From an uncultured Clostridia bacterium (GTDB taxonomy: Bacteria; Bacillota; Clostridia; Oscillospirales; QAKW01), in contig CALWYZ010000001.1 of assembly GCA_944385895.1 (NCBI GenBank), positions 104,879 through 168,878 on the forward strand: a stretch of 64,000 nucleotides of DNA, written 5' to 3'. Below, in pieces: positions 1 to 8,690 of the stretch. Every line of letters begins with the position of its first letter. Position 1 is the stretch's first letter. The notes beneath the pieces are model-generated. The model did no database searches and was not told the origin of the DNA. It was given only the letters and a program-made list of their open reading frames with translations. Both the position numbers and the translations under genes were made by a program.

Positions 1-15
1 GAGGTGGTGGAATAA
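1..15 (+). CDS. 3' end of an upstream gene (partial)
   Basis: An open frame enters from the left edge, reads Glu-Val-Val-Glu and stops with TAA at 13-15. The last A of that stop is the first base of the ATG of the next gene. Only four codons are visible, so the product cannot be identified. From the usual order of Gld-type loci, the ATP-binding subunit of the ABC transporter would be expected here, but that is inference from context. Confidence 0.35.
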   Translation, partial: EVVE

Positions 16-719
16 TGATAGCCGTATTCAAACGTGAACTCAAATCATATTTGACATCGCCGGTAGGTTATTCGTATCTTTTCATTTTTCTGCTGGCAAC
101 CGGATTTTTCTTTTATGTAAATAATATAATTGCCGGCTCGACTGATACTATCGGCTATTTTGCGTATACAAGATATCTTCTTATAATTATTCTTCCTCTG
201 CTTGCCATGAAGCTTTTTCCGGAGGAGCGCAAGAACAAGACTGATCAGGTGCTTATAACCTCTCCCGTCAGTATTCCCAAAATCGTTATAGGCAAGTTTT
301 TGGCCGTATATGCTATGTTTGCTATAGGTTTGGTTCCTACACTTATAAATATGATATTTCTTGCAAACGTAGGGTATCTTGAATGGGGCATCGTTGCCGG
401 AAACTATATCGGGCTTTTGTTTATAGCCGCTGCGTTTTTGGCAATAGCAATGCTTATGTCCGTACTTACAGAAAGTATGATAACCGCTTTTATAATGGGT
501 GCTTTTACGCTTGCTCTTTTTGCTGTAGCGGATCTGGTTTCACAGACACTTAATATTACAATTTTAAACAAAATAGTAAGTGTTGTATCCGTTACAAGCA
601 GATACGAGGAATTCAATCAGGGATTGTTCAATATCTCAACGATCATTTATTTCCTCAGCCTTGCGGTAATCTTTATATTCTTAACAATAAGAGTGATAGA
701 TAAAAGGAGGTGGAGTTGA
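15..719 (+). CDS. ABC-2 type transporter permease, GldF-like
   Basis: This 234-residue integral membrane protein is predicted to be the channel subunit of an ABC exporter in the cytoplasmic membrane. It begins with a short cytosolic segment containing a KRELKSYLTSPVGY stretch, followed by about six hydrophobic helices ending near residue 228. A conserved loop (FPEERKNKTDQVLITSPV, about 68-85) is typical of GldF/NosY-like ABC-2 permeases. The ATG shares a base with the stop of the preceding frame, and the gene's own TGA overlaps the next ATG (TGATG at 717-721), so translation is coupled through the cluster. The substrate is unknown. In gliding Bacteroidetes the homologues support gliding, but this is a Firmicute-type genome, so that role should not be transferred. 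Confidence 0.85.
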   Translation: MIAVFKRELKSYLTSPVGYSYLFIFLLATGFFFYVNNIIAGSTDTIGYFAYTRYLLIIILPLLAMKLFPEERKNKTDQVLITSPVSIPKIVIGKFLAVYAMFAIGLVPTLINMIFLANVGYLEWGIVAGNYIGLLFIAAAFLAIAMLMSVLTESMITAFIMGAFTLALFAVADLVSQTLNITILNKIVSVVSVTSRYEEFNQGLFNISTIIYFLSLAVIFIFLTIRVIDKRRWS

Positions 720-2275
720 TGGACAACAATAATAACACAAATCTGCCTGAACAGGACGACAAGCTTGTAGTTGAGAAAGTATCTGCTGATGAAATAACTG
801 TTTCAGCGATCAAATCCTCGAAAAAAAGCACAAAAACCTCATTCTTTAAAAGCAGAGGCTTTAAATACGGAAGCTTTGCTACGGCAATGACAGCACTTTT
901 GATAATAGTTGTGATAGCGGCCAATATGGTGCTTTCCACTTTGTCCGACCGTTATTCATGGGCTTTGGATTTCACCTCAACCGGAATGTATGATATTTCA
1001 GACGCTACAAAACAGGTTGTAAATTCTCTTGATCCGTCTGTGTATATAGAGATCACGGTATTTTATAATGAAAACAGCTATCCGTACTACCTTTCGGAGC
1101 CTATAAAAAGATTTGCAAATCTGTCGGATAATATAACCGTTACATATGTTGATCCGGAAAAAAACCCGGCATCACTCAATCAATATGGAACGGAATATAA
1201 CATTCAGTCCGGCGCCGTCGTAGTGAAAAGCGGCAAAAGAGTAAGAGTATTTAATGTAGATGACTACCTTGAGCAGGATGACGAAACGGGCGCTATGCAT
1301 ATTTATGTAGAAGAGCGGCTTGCCGCAGGCGTGCTATTTGTCACAAAGGATGAAATCCCGGTTGTATACTTTGTCAACGGCCACGGTGAAGAGGGCTATG
1401 ACAGTCTTATGAATATGATCGCCAATAACGGCGCTGAAGTTAAGGAAATTGACCTTATGACGGATACCGAGGGCTTTGATCCTGCTTCAAAGCTGATGAT
1501 TATCTGTAACCCGGCAAGGGACTATTCCGATTCCGAAATACGGCTTATAGATGATTTTCTCAGCAATGAAAACGAATTGGGAAGAAACCTTATGTATTTT
1601 TCCTCTACCGATTCAATATCCGTGCCTAACCTGGAAAGGTTTCTTAAGGACTGGGGCATAGAATTTAATAATGACTTGGTGCTTGATGATAAATACTGCG
1701 TAGGTACCTCGCCTTATATGGTTATCCCTCAATTCACCTCAGAGGAAGTGATGAACACGGGTACCGTCGCGTCTACCGTAACTTCACCTATCACTCCCAA
1801 TGCCCGTTCGCTTACTCTTTTATTTGAAGAAAACGCATCATATAAGACCCAGTCTCTTATAACCTCATTTGAGGACAGCTCTTACAGCAAGGATAAGTCT
1901 GTTGTCACAACGACATGGGACAGACAGGACGGTGATAAACCCGGACCGTTTACCGTTGCCGCTCTCTCAATGAATTATAAATATGTAAATAATATTCAGG
2001 TACAGAACTATGTCTTTGTAAGCGGTTCTACTGATATGCTTGAAAACAGTATTCTCACCTATTCGGGCAACGGGGAATATCTGATGCAGATTTATAAAAT
2101 AATGGTTAATGAACAGGACGATACAATACTTGCAGCACAGAAATCAACATCGTCCAGTGTAGCAACTCTTAATAAGAATCAAACACTTGCAATGACACTT
2201 GTCGTGCTTGTGATACTTCCGCTGATTTGCCTTATAGTCGGGCTTGCCGTTTATATTAGAAGGAGATTTATGTGA
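719..2275 (+). CDS. GldG-like ABC-associated extracytoplasmic protein
   Basis: The protein is 518 residues when started at ATG 719, which lies 8 bases after AAAAGGAGG; a GTG at 710 is inside that binding site and is rejected. A polar, Lys/Ser-rich N-terminus of about 45 residues leads into a transmembrane helix (about 50-73). A long extracytoplasmic domain of the ABC_transp_aux/GldG type follows, including YFVNGHGEEGYDSL, and a second helix (about 493-513) ends in RRRFM. This two-anchor layout is typical of GldG-like subunits that work with ABC-2 permeases. The gene overlaps both neighbours by TGATG and is surely co-transcribed with them. What it moves or senses is not evident. Confidence 0.82.
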   Translation: MDNNNNTNLPEQDDKLVVEKVSADEITVSAIKSSKKSTKTSFFKSRGFKYGSFATAMTALLIIVVIAANMVLSTLSDRYSWALDFTSTGMYDISDATKQVVNSLDPSVYIEITVFYNENSYPYYLSEPIKRFANLSDNITVTYVDPEKNPASLNQYGTEYNIQSGAVVVKSGKRVRVFNVDDYLEQDDETGAMHIYVEERLAAGVLFVTKDEIPVVYFVNGHGEEGYDSLMNMIANNGAEVKEIDLMTDTEGFDPASKLMIICNPARDYSDSEIRLIDDFLSNENELGRNLMYFSSTDSISVPNLERFLKDWGIEFNNDLVLDDKYCVGTSPYMVIPQFTSEEVMNTGTVASTVTSPITPNARSLTLLFEENASYKTQSLITSFEDSSYSKDKSVVTTTWDRQDGDKPGPFTVAALSMNYKYVNNIQVQNYVFVSGSTDMLENSILTYSGNGEYLMQIYKIMVNEQDDTILAAQKSTSSSVATLNKNQTLAMTLVVLVILPLICLIVGLAVYIRRRFM

Positions 2276-3867
2276 TGGACGACAAGGATTTAAGACAAAA
2301 TATCCCGGACGAAACACAGAGGGACATTACAGACCAGAAAAATGACGTGAACTCTTCAACCCCTGAAGAGAACAGTAGTGACAGCCAGAATACGAGCACG
2401 CAGCTTTCGTCACCTGAATTTAAATTTCTTGGAGATCCTGACACTGCCGGCAAAACCGATGTGAAAAAAAGCTCTGTGTACAAACGCCTTAGACCTATAA
2501 TCGTACTTTGCACTATTGCAATTTTGCTCATAGGTTCAGTTTTTGTGTTAAAATCAGTACTTCCTCAGGAGCAGACGTCTGACACCGATGATAGCAGCTC
2601 GGGAATACAGATATATGATTTTATCGGAAGCTCTGCTGACAGAATGGAAATTAAAAACACTAACGACAGCTACGCTTTTGTGAAAAAAGTGGAAAAGACG
2701 TTTGTCATAGAGGGCAAGGAAGACCTTCCTGTATTGAACTCAAGCATAATCGCTGCTATGAGCACGTTCGGTTCGCTAACAGCTGACAGTGAGGTTGAGA
2801 CAGGAGTAACTGACTTTGAGCAGTACGGGCTGAACGATCCCGTCTCAACCGTTACATGGACAAAGGACGATCAGACGCACTATATCGAGCTTGGAACCCT
2901 TGCTCCCAGCGGCGGATATTATATGCGTGTTGACGGAGGCGATACGATATATACATATGACAGTACTGACGCCAAGTATTTTCTGTCTCCGCGTATGGAC
3001 TATTACAGTACGGCTGTATTTGACTTTAATGAAGAACAGGATGCATCTTATATAAATCATTTTATGATACATAAAAAGGGCTCCGAACCGATAGAAATAG
3101 AGCTTCAGGATCTTACAGATGAATCTTTAGACAGCGCTTATCTTATTGTAGAGCCGGTTACTCATAATTTTTCTGTCGAAAAATCATATCAGCTTACACA
3201 GCTTATGAAAAATCTTACGTCCTGTACAGTATACGACGATGATATAAGTCCTGAAAACCTTAAAAAGTATGGGCTGGATGATCCGCAGTATACATTTTCC
3301 TTTACAAATGTTCAGGTGGTCAATACCGCGTATTTCGGAAACCTGTCAGATGAGGGCTATTATTATATGTACGCAGACGGTCATGACTTTATCTATATTG
3401 TAGACGCAGATACTATAAATGTTATTACTCATGATGTAGCATATTATTGTGAGGGAATGTCATATGTCCGTTCCTATGACACAATCGATAATCTTACTAT
3501 CAGCGGCGGCGGAAAAACCTATTTTATAGATATCACCGGTACTGCTGATACAAATGACCTTAAGGCTTATATTAATAATAAATATGTTGAGTATGACAGA
3601 TTTGCCGATCTTTACGGACATATCATAAGTATCGAGATCAAGGATACAGGTGAAAAGCATCCGGATGATGAGCTGCTTGTAACAATAACAGTAAATTGTA
3701 TAGATGGTACAACCGATGTTTTGAAATACTATAAACAGAGTGACCTCGATTCATTTTTTGAGCTGAACGGCAAGGGAATATTTATTGTTCCCACGTCCAA
3801 AGTCGAGCAGATACTCGAATTTGCCCAGAAGCTTTATGACGGCGAGGAAATATTGGTAGACTGGTAA
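2275..3867 (+). CDS. DUF4340 domain protein, third gene of the Gld-like cluster
   Basis: This 530-residue protein has an acidic, Gln/Ser-rich cytosolic tail of about 75 residues, one transmembrane helix (about 76-96) and a large extracytoplasmic part. Two copies of a motif, QYGLNDP and KYGLDDP, each followed by a beta-rich segment, mark the tandem units characteristic of DUF4340. Proteins of this family regularly follow GldG-like genes, and their role is unknown. The ATG at 2275 is chosen because it lies 9 bases after AGGAG and forms a TGATG overlap with the previous stop. An intrinsic terminator follows closely, so the cluster ends here. Confidence 0.8.
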   Translation: MDDKDLRQNIPDETQRDITDQKNDVNSSTPEENSSDSQNTSTQLSSPEFKFLGDPDTAGKTDVKKSSVYKRLRPIIVLCTIAILLIGSVFVLKSVLPQEQTSDTDDSSSGIQIYDFIGSSADRMEIKNTNDSYAFVKKVEKTFVIEGKEDLPVLNSSIIAAMSTFGSLTADSEVETGVTDFEQYGLNDPVSTVTWTKDDQTHYIELGTLAPSGGYYMRVDGGDTIYTYDSTDAKYFLSPRMDYYSTAVFDFNEEQDASYINHFMIHKKGSEPIEIELQDLTDESLDSAYLIVEPVTHNFSVEKSYQLTQLMKNLTSCTVYDDDISPENLKKYGLDDPQYTFSFTNVQVVNTAYFGNLSDEGYYYMYADGHDFIYIVDADTINVITHDVAYYCEGMSYVRSYDTIDNLTISGGGKTYFIDITGTADTNDLKAYINNKYVEYDRFADLYGHIISIEIKDTGEKHPDDELLVTITVNCIDGTTDVLKYYKQSDLDSFFELNGKGIFIVPTSKVEQILEFAQKLYDGEEILVDW

Positions 3868-3885
3868 AATATCTTGTTAATGAAT

Positions 3886-3924
3886 AAAAAAATACGCTGT
3901 GCTTAAAAGCACAGCGTATTTTTT
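3886..3924 (+). terminator. Intrinsic terminator after the Gld-like cluster
   Basis: A perfect stem (AAAAAATACGCTGTGCTT with its complement) closes a loop of a few bases. It is flanked by A-runs and T-runs on both sides, so it can stop transcription from the DUF4340 gene and also from the convergent minus-strand operon. Confidence 0.9.
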
Positions 3925-3983
3925 ATAATACTTCAGTCATGTAAGCTAAATCGCTGATGTTGTTTTTTGAGTGCAATTTTTTG

Positions 3984-4898
3984 TTAATTGAACGGCAGAT
4001 TGAAATTTGTAATCCGAATTACAGCAGCAGTGATGCTTACCGCAAAAAACAGCCATATAAAAACCGATTTAAGCGGGTCTCCGTATACCAGCTTTTTTGT
4101 GTTTGTTTTCAGTCTCTTTTTATCTCCCAGATCGTCTATCACATTTTCTGTAAGTCTGAGGGTGAGATATAGAACTGTAAGCAAAACAAGCACCGTTATT
4201 ATGGCGAATATAACGTCACTTAAAAGGTATGCTATATAATCGCTGTTCAGGCTTATATATACAGCCAGTGCGTTATTGATGCAGTGGCATATTATTGCCG
4301 GATAAACGCTTTTGAATAGATGTGTAATAACCGCATAAAAAACTCCGGCGATAAACAGTGACGGGATAGTGAGCAAAGACGCGTGGAAAAGAGAAAATAC
4401 GATAGATGTCATTATTACCGAGACTGTAACGCCGTATTTCTCATACTCGGATAGAGCAAGACCTCTTAAAAGAAGCTCTTCGCATACAGCGGGCATGAAC
4501 ACACAGGTAAGTACTGTAATAAACGGGTTCTGGCTTACAAATTGCACTGTAGAGGACGCGGCGGAAAAATCCCACAGTCCGTCTGCCAGAGCCGCAATAC
4601 CTACGTTTATAAGCGCGCATATTACCGATGTCGATATACCGAACAGAAAAATAAACGGAAGATATTTTATCTTTACAAATTTTAGCTTTAACGCGGTCTT
4701 GCGTTTGTATCTGTTGGCGCGGATATAGATAGCTACAGGCAGTATGAAAATAACAAGATAAATTAATATTTTATGAAGATTGGTAATGTTTTTAAGCAGG
4801 TGCGGCGATAAAAAATCAAGCATTAGCAGCAGTGTAAGCACAGAAAAGAGCAGTGCTGCAATTTTGTCGGATACAAATCTTTTTTTTCTGTCAGCCAT
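3984..4898 (-). CDS. CPBP family intramembrane glutamic endopeptidase
   Basis: This 304-residue multi-pass membrane protein (about eight helices) belongs to the CPBP/Abi family related to Rce1 proteases. The family motifs are visible: Glu140-Glu141 with Arg145 in EELLLRG, Phe-His at 171-172, and a third motif with His204 and Asn208 (HCINN). These residues form the predicted membrane active site. It is the last gene of the minus-strand operon. Its ATG overlaps the stop of the DJ-1 gene (ATGGCTGA), implying translational coupling. Bacterial CPBP proteins have been linked to bacteriocin self-immunity and membrane-protein processing; nothing here points to a specific substrate. Confidence 0.85.
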   Translation of the reverse strand: MADRKKRFVSDKIAALLFSVLTLLLMLDFLSPHLLKNITNLHKILIYLVIFILPVAIYIRANRYKRKTALKLKFVKIKYLPFIFLFGISTSVICALINVGIAALADGLWDFSAASSTVQFVSQNPFITVLTCVFMPAVCEELLLRGLALSEYEKYGVTVSVIMTSIVFSLFHASLLTIPSLFIAGVFYAVITHLFKSVYPAIICHCINNALAVYISLNSDYIAYLLSDVIFAIITVLVLLTVLYLTLRLTENVIDDLGDKKRLKTNTKKLVYGDPLKSVFIWLFFAVSITAAVIRITNFNLPFN

Positions 4899-5442
4899 TG
4901 TAAACTATCTGATCGGCGACTTTACGGCGAGTCTGCGCATCAAAGAGCCGTTCTATAAGAGTGAGAGAAAAGTCTATTGCAAACGCCGCGCTTTTGGCGG
5001 TTATTATATTACCGTCCGAGCACACCCCATCTGATACAATTTTTTTGCAATTAAGGCTGTCTTCCATACCCGGATAGCAAACCGCGCTTGAATTTTTCAG
5101 CAAACCCTTTGCACCCAGCACCGCCGCAGGTGACGCACAAATGGCCGCCACAAAGCGGTTTTGGTCAAGCATCAGCTTTATGATATCTTCAACCTGCTTG
5201 CTTTCGGCGAGGTTTTTGTATCCCGGATAACCGCCTGGAAGCAATATCATATCCGGCAGTGACAGTGAATCTGAGACGGTGCTGTCGCAAACCACGCTTA
5301 CTCCGCGTGCGCCGCATACCGTGAGACTGTCTGTTATTGATACAAGCGTTACCTGCGCGCCGGCACGACGCAAAAGGTCAGCAGGAGCAAGGGCTTCTAT
5401 TTCCTCGAATCCTTCAGCCATATAAATGTATACTTTTTTCAT
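4891..5442 (-). CDS. DJ-1/PfpI family protein
   Basis: The protein is 183 residues from the ATG at 5442. This start is preferred over upstream ATGs in the same frame because it follows AAGGAAG at good spacing and yields the canonical DJ-1 N-terminus (KKVYIYMAEGFEEIEA). The nucleophile-elbow cysteine is Cys102 in AAICASPAAVLG, and the partner acid lies in GFEEIE, as in DJ-1. Members act as glyoxalase III-like or deglycase-like stress proteins, or as proteases or chaperones; the exact activity here is not established. It sits between the DUF2156 gene (5-base gap) and the CPBP gene (8-base overlap). Confidence 0.88.
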   Translation of the reverse strand: MKKVYIYMAEGFEEIEALAPADLLRRAGAQVTLVSITDSLTVCGARGVSVVCDSTVSDSLSLPDMILLPGGYPGYKNLAESKQVEDIIKLMLDQNRFVAAICASPAAVLGAKGLLKNSSAVCYPGMEDSLNCKKIVSDGVCSDGNIITAKSAAFAIDFSLTLIERLFDAQTRRKVADQIVYNG

Positions 5443-5446
5443 AGTT

Positions 5447-6325
5447 TTACTTCCTTTTAACTGCTTTGTATTTTCTGCCGACGTCAGTTGGGTAATAGCT
5501 AAGCTTTGCACGTCTAAGCCCTTCATCGCCGGCATCGTCTTCTCGATTTACATATTTGTAATTTTTGCAGAAAGTGCGTACAAATTCCCTGTTTATCATT
5601 TGGTATGCCCCGCGTATATCAACATCCGCTTTTTCAACATGCACACAAAAGGTATCGCTGTTTATCGGCTCACCATAGCTGTATGCTGCAAGCTTATCAT
5701 TTTTAAAGAGCATAAGACCTGAAAATCCTAGCTTTTCAAAATTATTTATACCGACCTCTACAGCACACATCTCGCTGGCAAGGGAGCCTGACATATGTCC
5801 GCATAAATTTCGGCACCATTTTTTATTGAAAGTCAGCAGTTCAGATGTATTTTCGCAAGTGATTATTTCTGTCCGCCATATACCGTCGGATAAAAACGCG
5901 TTTATATGATTGCGCTTAGATGCGAGCTTTTTGCCGGATAATGACTGTAATTTTTCAGATTCATATATATAATCAAAAGCACGCGTGTCCTCGGTCAATT
6001 CAAATTCATTATCAAAATATTTTTTCAGCATGTCTTTATCAGATTCGGAAAGAGCCATAATCGTAAGCTTGGGATATGAGCTTTTTAAAAACTCCAATGC
6101 ATATTTTACATTATCGCTGCTGCCCGCGGGCATGTAAAATTTTTGTGATTTGGGGTATCCGAAAATGATCAGGTCATCAGATGTAAATATCTCAAGACCC
6201 GAGGCACTTCCCCAGCAGTACATATTGCCGAATGTATACTCGCAGAACCTTATATCAGAGTCTTTAAAAATTTTATCAGCAAATGTTTTATCTTCAATCG
6301 TTATTTTGTGAAAGTTTATCTCCAT
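5447..6325 (-). CDS. DUF2156 (MprF-like GNAT-fold) protein
   Basis: A 292-residue cytosolic protein that resembles the soluble phosphatidylglycerol lysyltransferase C-terminal (DUF2156) domain without the membrane part of MprF. Recognisable features are the N-terminal RFCEYTFGNMYCWG block, a central KLASKRNHINAF segment and a C-terminal GAYQMINREF region, consistent with tandem GNAT folds. Stand-alone DUF2156 proteins are common in Clostridia; aminoacyl transfer has been suggested, but the acceptor is unknown. Its 5' end overlaps the 3' end of tmk by 32 bases, and the start at 6325 follows an AAGGA element. Confidence 0.78.
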   Translation of the reverse strand: MEINFHKITIEDKTFADKIFKDSDIRFCEYTFGNMYCWGSASGLEIFTSDDLIIFGYPKSQKFYMPAGSSDNVKYALEFLKSSYPKLTIMALSESDKDMLKKYFDNEFELTEDTRAFDYIYESEKLQSLSGKKLASKRNHINAFLSDGIWRTEIITCENTSELLTFNKKWCRNLCGHMSGSLASEMCAVEVGINNFEKLGFSGLMLFKNDKLAAYSYGEPINSDTFCVHVEKADVDIRGAYQMINREFVRTFCKNYKYVNREDDAGDEGLRRAKLSYYPTDVGRKYKAVKRK

Positions 6326-6980
6326 AAAAATCCTTTAATTTATTATATACCAGTTCAAAAGCTTTCTGGGGCGAGAGCATATCGCCGTTTGAACACGGAC
6401 AAATCACCTGCCAGCCCAGCTTTTTTGCGGCGTACAGAGCAGTCTTGCGGCTTTTTTCAAGATATTCTGTATCCTTTTCGTGTATATCCTTTTTTGTCTG
6501 GTCGCCCTTGTACCTGCCAGCTATCAGGCGCTGTGATATCTCAGGAAAAACATCAAGATAAATCACGATATCAGGGCGCGGCAGTCCCAGTTTTGTAAAT
6601 TCAAAATCGTAAAGCCAGTCAAGGTAATCGTCACGTGCTTTGCCCTCAAGCTTTGATGCCTGATGTACGGCGTTTGATGTCGTGTAACGGTCGGCGATTA
6701 TCCAGGTCCCATTTTGCATATCCGACTGCCAGACGGATTTATAGCTTGCGTATCTGTCTACTGCGTAGAAAGCGGAGGCGGCATAAGCGTTGACATCATC
6801 GGGTTTTGAACCGAATTTACCGGAGAGATACATTTTTACAAGCGCAGATGAATCACTGTTATAATCCGGAAAAGATATTTTACGTACTTTTTTGCCGTTT
6901 TGTTTAAGCTTTTGTTCAAGCATAGCGGCGTTTGTGGCTTTGCCGCTGCCGTCCAGACCCTCTATTACAATCAGAGGCAT
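6294..6980 (-). CDS. tmk: Thymidylate kinase
   Basis: It phosphorylates dTMP to dTDP with ATP, the step directly after thymidylate synthesis. At 228 residues it is slightly longer than the usual 205-215. The P-loop is GLDGSGKAT (about 8-16), followed by the FPDY motif of the substrate site and ADRYTTSNAVHQ, the DRY-type motif that positions dTMP. A basic lid-like segment (RLIAGRYKGDQTKK) follows. It sits 5 bases after thyX, which makes the dTMP it uses, so the pathway order is preserved in the operon. Confidence 0.93.
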   Translation of the reverse strand: MPLIVIEGLDGSGKATNAAMLEQKLKQNGKKVRKISFPDYNSDSSALVKMYLSGKFGSKPDDVNAYAASAFYAVDRYASYKSVWQSDMQNGTWIIADRYTTSNAVHQASKLEGKARDDYLDWLYDFEFTKLGLPRPDIVIYLDVFPEISQRLIAGRYKGDQTKKDIHEKDTEYLEKSRKTALYAAKKLGWQVICPCSNGDMLSPQKAFELVYNKLKDFYGDKLSQNND

Positions 6981-6985
6981 ATCAT

Positions 6986-7732
6986 TTACCTGCCTTCTTT
7001 AAACTTTTTGCGTACCGATTCCGCCTGACCGCAGCTCATTTTGCCTTCTGAGCATGCTCCTCGTACACAGGACGGACCCGCGTTGGCAAATACTTTCGGT
7101 GCCACCTGCTTGACAAGCATCAGCATTTGAAAAGCAAGCTCGCGTATCTCCCACTGTGCGCGGTTGCAGCAGCGAAGCTTAAAAAAGTTCATAAGAGATC
7201 TTGCGTTCATGGTGACGATCATTTTTGTTGTGCAGGCATTGGGAAGTACATATCTTGCATCTTCTATTGCCTTCTTTTCAGCGGCTTTTTCGTCCATCCC
7301 GCTCTCAATATTGGCTTTTTTCAGCATATCGGCAAGGGTGTTGTATGAATTAGCGATATCCTGCATTGTCGTAAGATATATTTTTTTTGCCTCAGGGTTA
7401 TCGGCTATCTGAGGCGGGGTAATAAACTCGAAATCAAGCTCTTTTACATATCTCTGGCTCTGTACGCTGAAAGATGCATGACGGTGTCGTGTTATCTGGG
7501 CAAGAAGTGAGCGAGAAACGTTTTCTATTCCGAAAGTGAAATTCATATGTTCCATAGGACTTTCATGTCCAAGACCTGACAGCATTTCAATAAAGCTGTC
7601 TGTTTTTTGGTCGGTAAGCCCGTCCATGACAGTGTCTATATCTGAGCGTGCGTAGCACAGCTTTGCTGCGGCTGCCATTATTTTCTGAGGCTGAGGTGTG
7701 TATGTTAAAAGTGTTACTTTAAGCTCTGGCAT
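6986..7732 (-). CDS. thyX: Flavin-dependent thymidylate synthase ThyX
   Basis: It makes dTMP from dUMP using methylene-tetrahydrofolate and reduced FAD. The signature RHRHASFSVQSQRY matches the ThyX motif RHR-x2-S-x5-S-x-R that binds FAD and dUMP. The protein is 248 residues when started at the ATG at 7732, 8 bases from AAAAGGAG; an upstream in-frame ATG at 7765 lies inside the glycosyltransferase gene and lacks a good binding site. The gene overlaps the preceding WecG-like gene by 14 bases and precedes tmk. No ThyA is seen in this window. Confidence 0.95.
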   Translation of the reverse strand: MPELKVTLLTYTPQPQKIMAAAAKLCYARSDIDTVMDGLTDQKTDSFIEMLSGLGHESPMEHMNFTFGIENVSRSLLAQITRHRHASFSVQSQRYVKELDFEFITPPQIADNPEAKKIYLTTMQDIANSYNTLADMLKKANIESGMDEKAAEKKAIEDARYVLPNACTTKMIVTMNARSLMNFFKLRCCNRAQWEIRELAFQMLMLVKQVAPKVFANAGPSCVRGACSEGKMSCGQAESVRKKFKEGR

Positions 7733-8462
7733 CTTTGTTTCTCCTTTTAAGTTCCTGTTTGGCAAGCTTTATTACTCTGGGTATTTTAATCATACGTCCA
7801 AACCGCCAAGGCTCTTTTATCAGTCTGTACAGCCATTCGGCTTTGCATTTTATCATGAATTTGGGAGCGCGTTTCACATTTCCGGCATAGACATCAAGGC
7901 TTCCGCCCAGACCCAGCATTACGCTGACATTGAGCTTGTCCTTGTTTTCGGCCATCCATTTTTCCTGCTTGGGAGCGCCAAGACATACCCATAACACGTC
8001 AGCGCCGCTGTCATTTATCTGTTTGACTATTTCGTCGTCTTGCTCAGGTGTAAAATATCCGTCGCGGGTGCCGCATACTATAAGTCCCGGAATTTTTTCG
8101 CATAGATTTTTAGCTGCACACTCCGCAACCCCCGGCTTTGCACCGAAAAGAAATACAGAATTACCGTTTTTTGCTGCGATTTTAAGCAGATTATACCCCA
8201 GATCACAGCCTGCGACTTTTTCTTTGAGCGGGGTTTTAAGTATTTTTGCGGCTTCCAGCACGCCCACTCCGTCGGCGCATACAAATGATGCTTTGCCAAT
8301 CGCATCGCGAAGCTGAGGATCATTTTCGCACATCAACAGTATTTCCGCATTGGGCGTTACTACGATATGCGAATCTTTGCTGCCCAAATATTGCGAAACC
8401 GCATTCACCGCCTCATCCATTGTCGCGTTGTCGACTTTTACGCCGAGAATATCATATTTCAT
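7719..8462 (-). CDS. WecG/TagA/CpsF family glycosyltransferase
   Basis: This 247-residue cytosolic or peripheral enzyme belongs to the GT26 family. It shows HIVVTPNAEILL, CADGVGVL and FLFGAKPGVAE, the conserved nucleotide-sugar and lipid-acceptor motifs, and ends with a basic patch (KLAKQELKRRNK) likely to contact the membrane. Family members transfer N-acetylmannosamine or related sugars to undecaprenyl-linked GlcNAc in teichoic acid, enterobacterial common antigen or exopolysaccharide synthesis. The exact sugar is not deducible. It is the first gene of the minus-strand operon, with a GGAGG site 7 bases before the ATG and a consensus-like promoter upstream. Confidence 0.9.
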   Translation of the reverse strand: MKYDILGVKVDNATMDEAVNAVSQYLGSKDSHIVVTPNAEILLMCENDPQLRDAIGKASFVCADGVGVLEAAKILKTPLKEKVAGCDLGYNLLKIAAKNGNSVFLFGAKPGVAECAAKNLCEKIPGLIVCGTRDGYFTPEQDDEIVKQINDSGADVLWVCLGAPKQEKWMAENKDKLNVSVMLGLGGSLDVYAGNVKRAPKFMIKCKAEWLYRLIKEPWRFGRMIKIPRVIKLAKQELKRRNKDARA

Positions 8463-8489
8463 AGCCGCCTCCGTTTTGTTAATACTAAT

Positions 8490-8518
8490 ATTGTAACAAA
8501 TGGATAAATTAAATTCAA
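8490..8518 (-). promoter_or_regulatory. SigA-type promoter of the wecG-thyX-tmk operon
   Basis: On the minus strand TTGAAT (8518-8513) and TACAAT (8495-8490) are separated by exactly 17 bases, about 30 bases upstream of the first start codon. Confidence 0.65.
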
Positions 8519-8588
8519 CAGATTCTGCAAAAAGTTATTTGTTTTAAATCCTTGCAATACCACGCATTATTGTCAAAACCACCAAAAA

Positions 8589-8637
8589 ACACAATATATA
8601 TTAGTCAAAAAGACTATTGACATACAATATTTAGTGT
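8589..8637 (+). promoter_or_regulatory. Pair of NrdR-like boxes upstream of nrdD
   Basis: Two sequences resemble the NrdR box consensus (acaCwATATaTwgtgt): ACACAATATATATTAG at 8589-8604 and ATACAATATTTAGTGT at 8622-8637. I count about 13 and 14 of 16 positions matching. Their starts are 33 bases apart, near three helical turns, as expected for cooperative NrdR binding. The second box overlaps the last base of the -35 element and most of the spacer, so binding would block RNA polymerase. The consensus is recalled knowledge; the match was done by eye. Confidence 0.6.
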
Positions 8638-8645
8638 GGTATTCT
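8617..8645 (+). promoter_or_regulatory. Promoter of nrdDG
   Basis: TTGACA (8617-8622) and TATTCT (8640-8645) are spaced by 17 bases, about 46 bases before the nrdD start codon. It overlaps the proximal NrdR-like box. Confidence 0.75.
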
Positions 8646-8690
8646 ATTTATGCTAAAAAAAGAAACTAACAGTAAAACTTGGAGGGCGAC

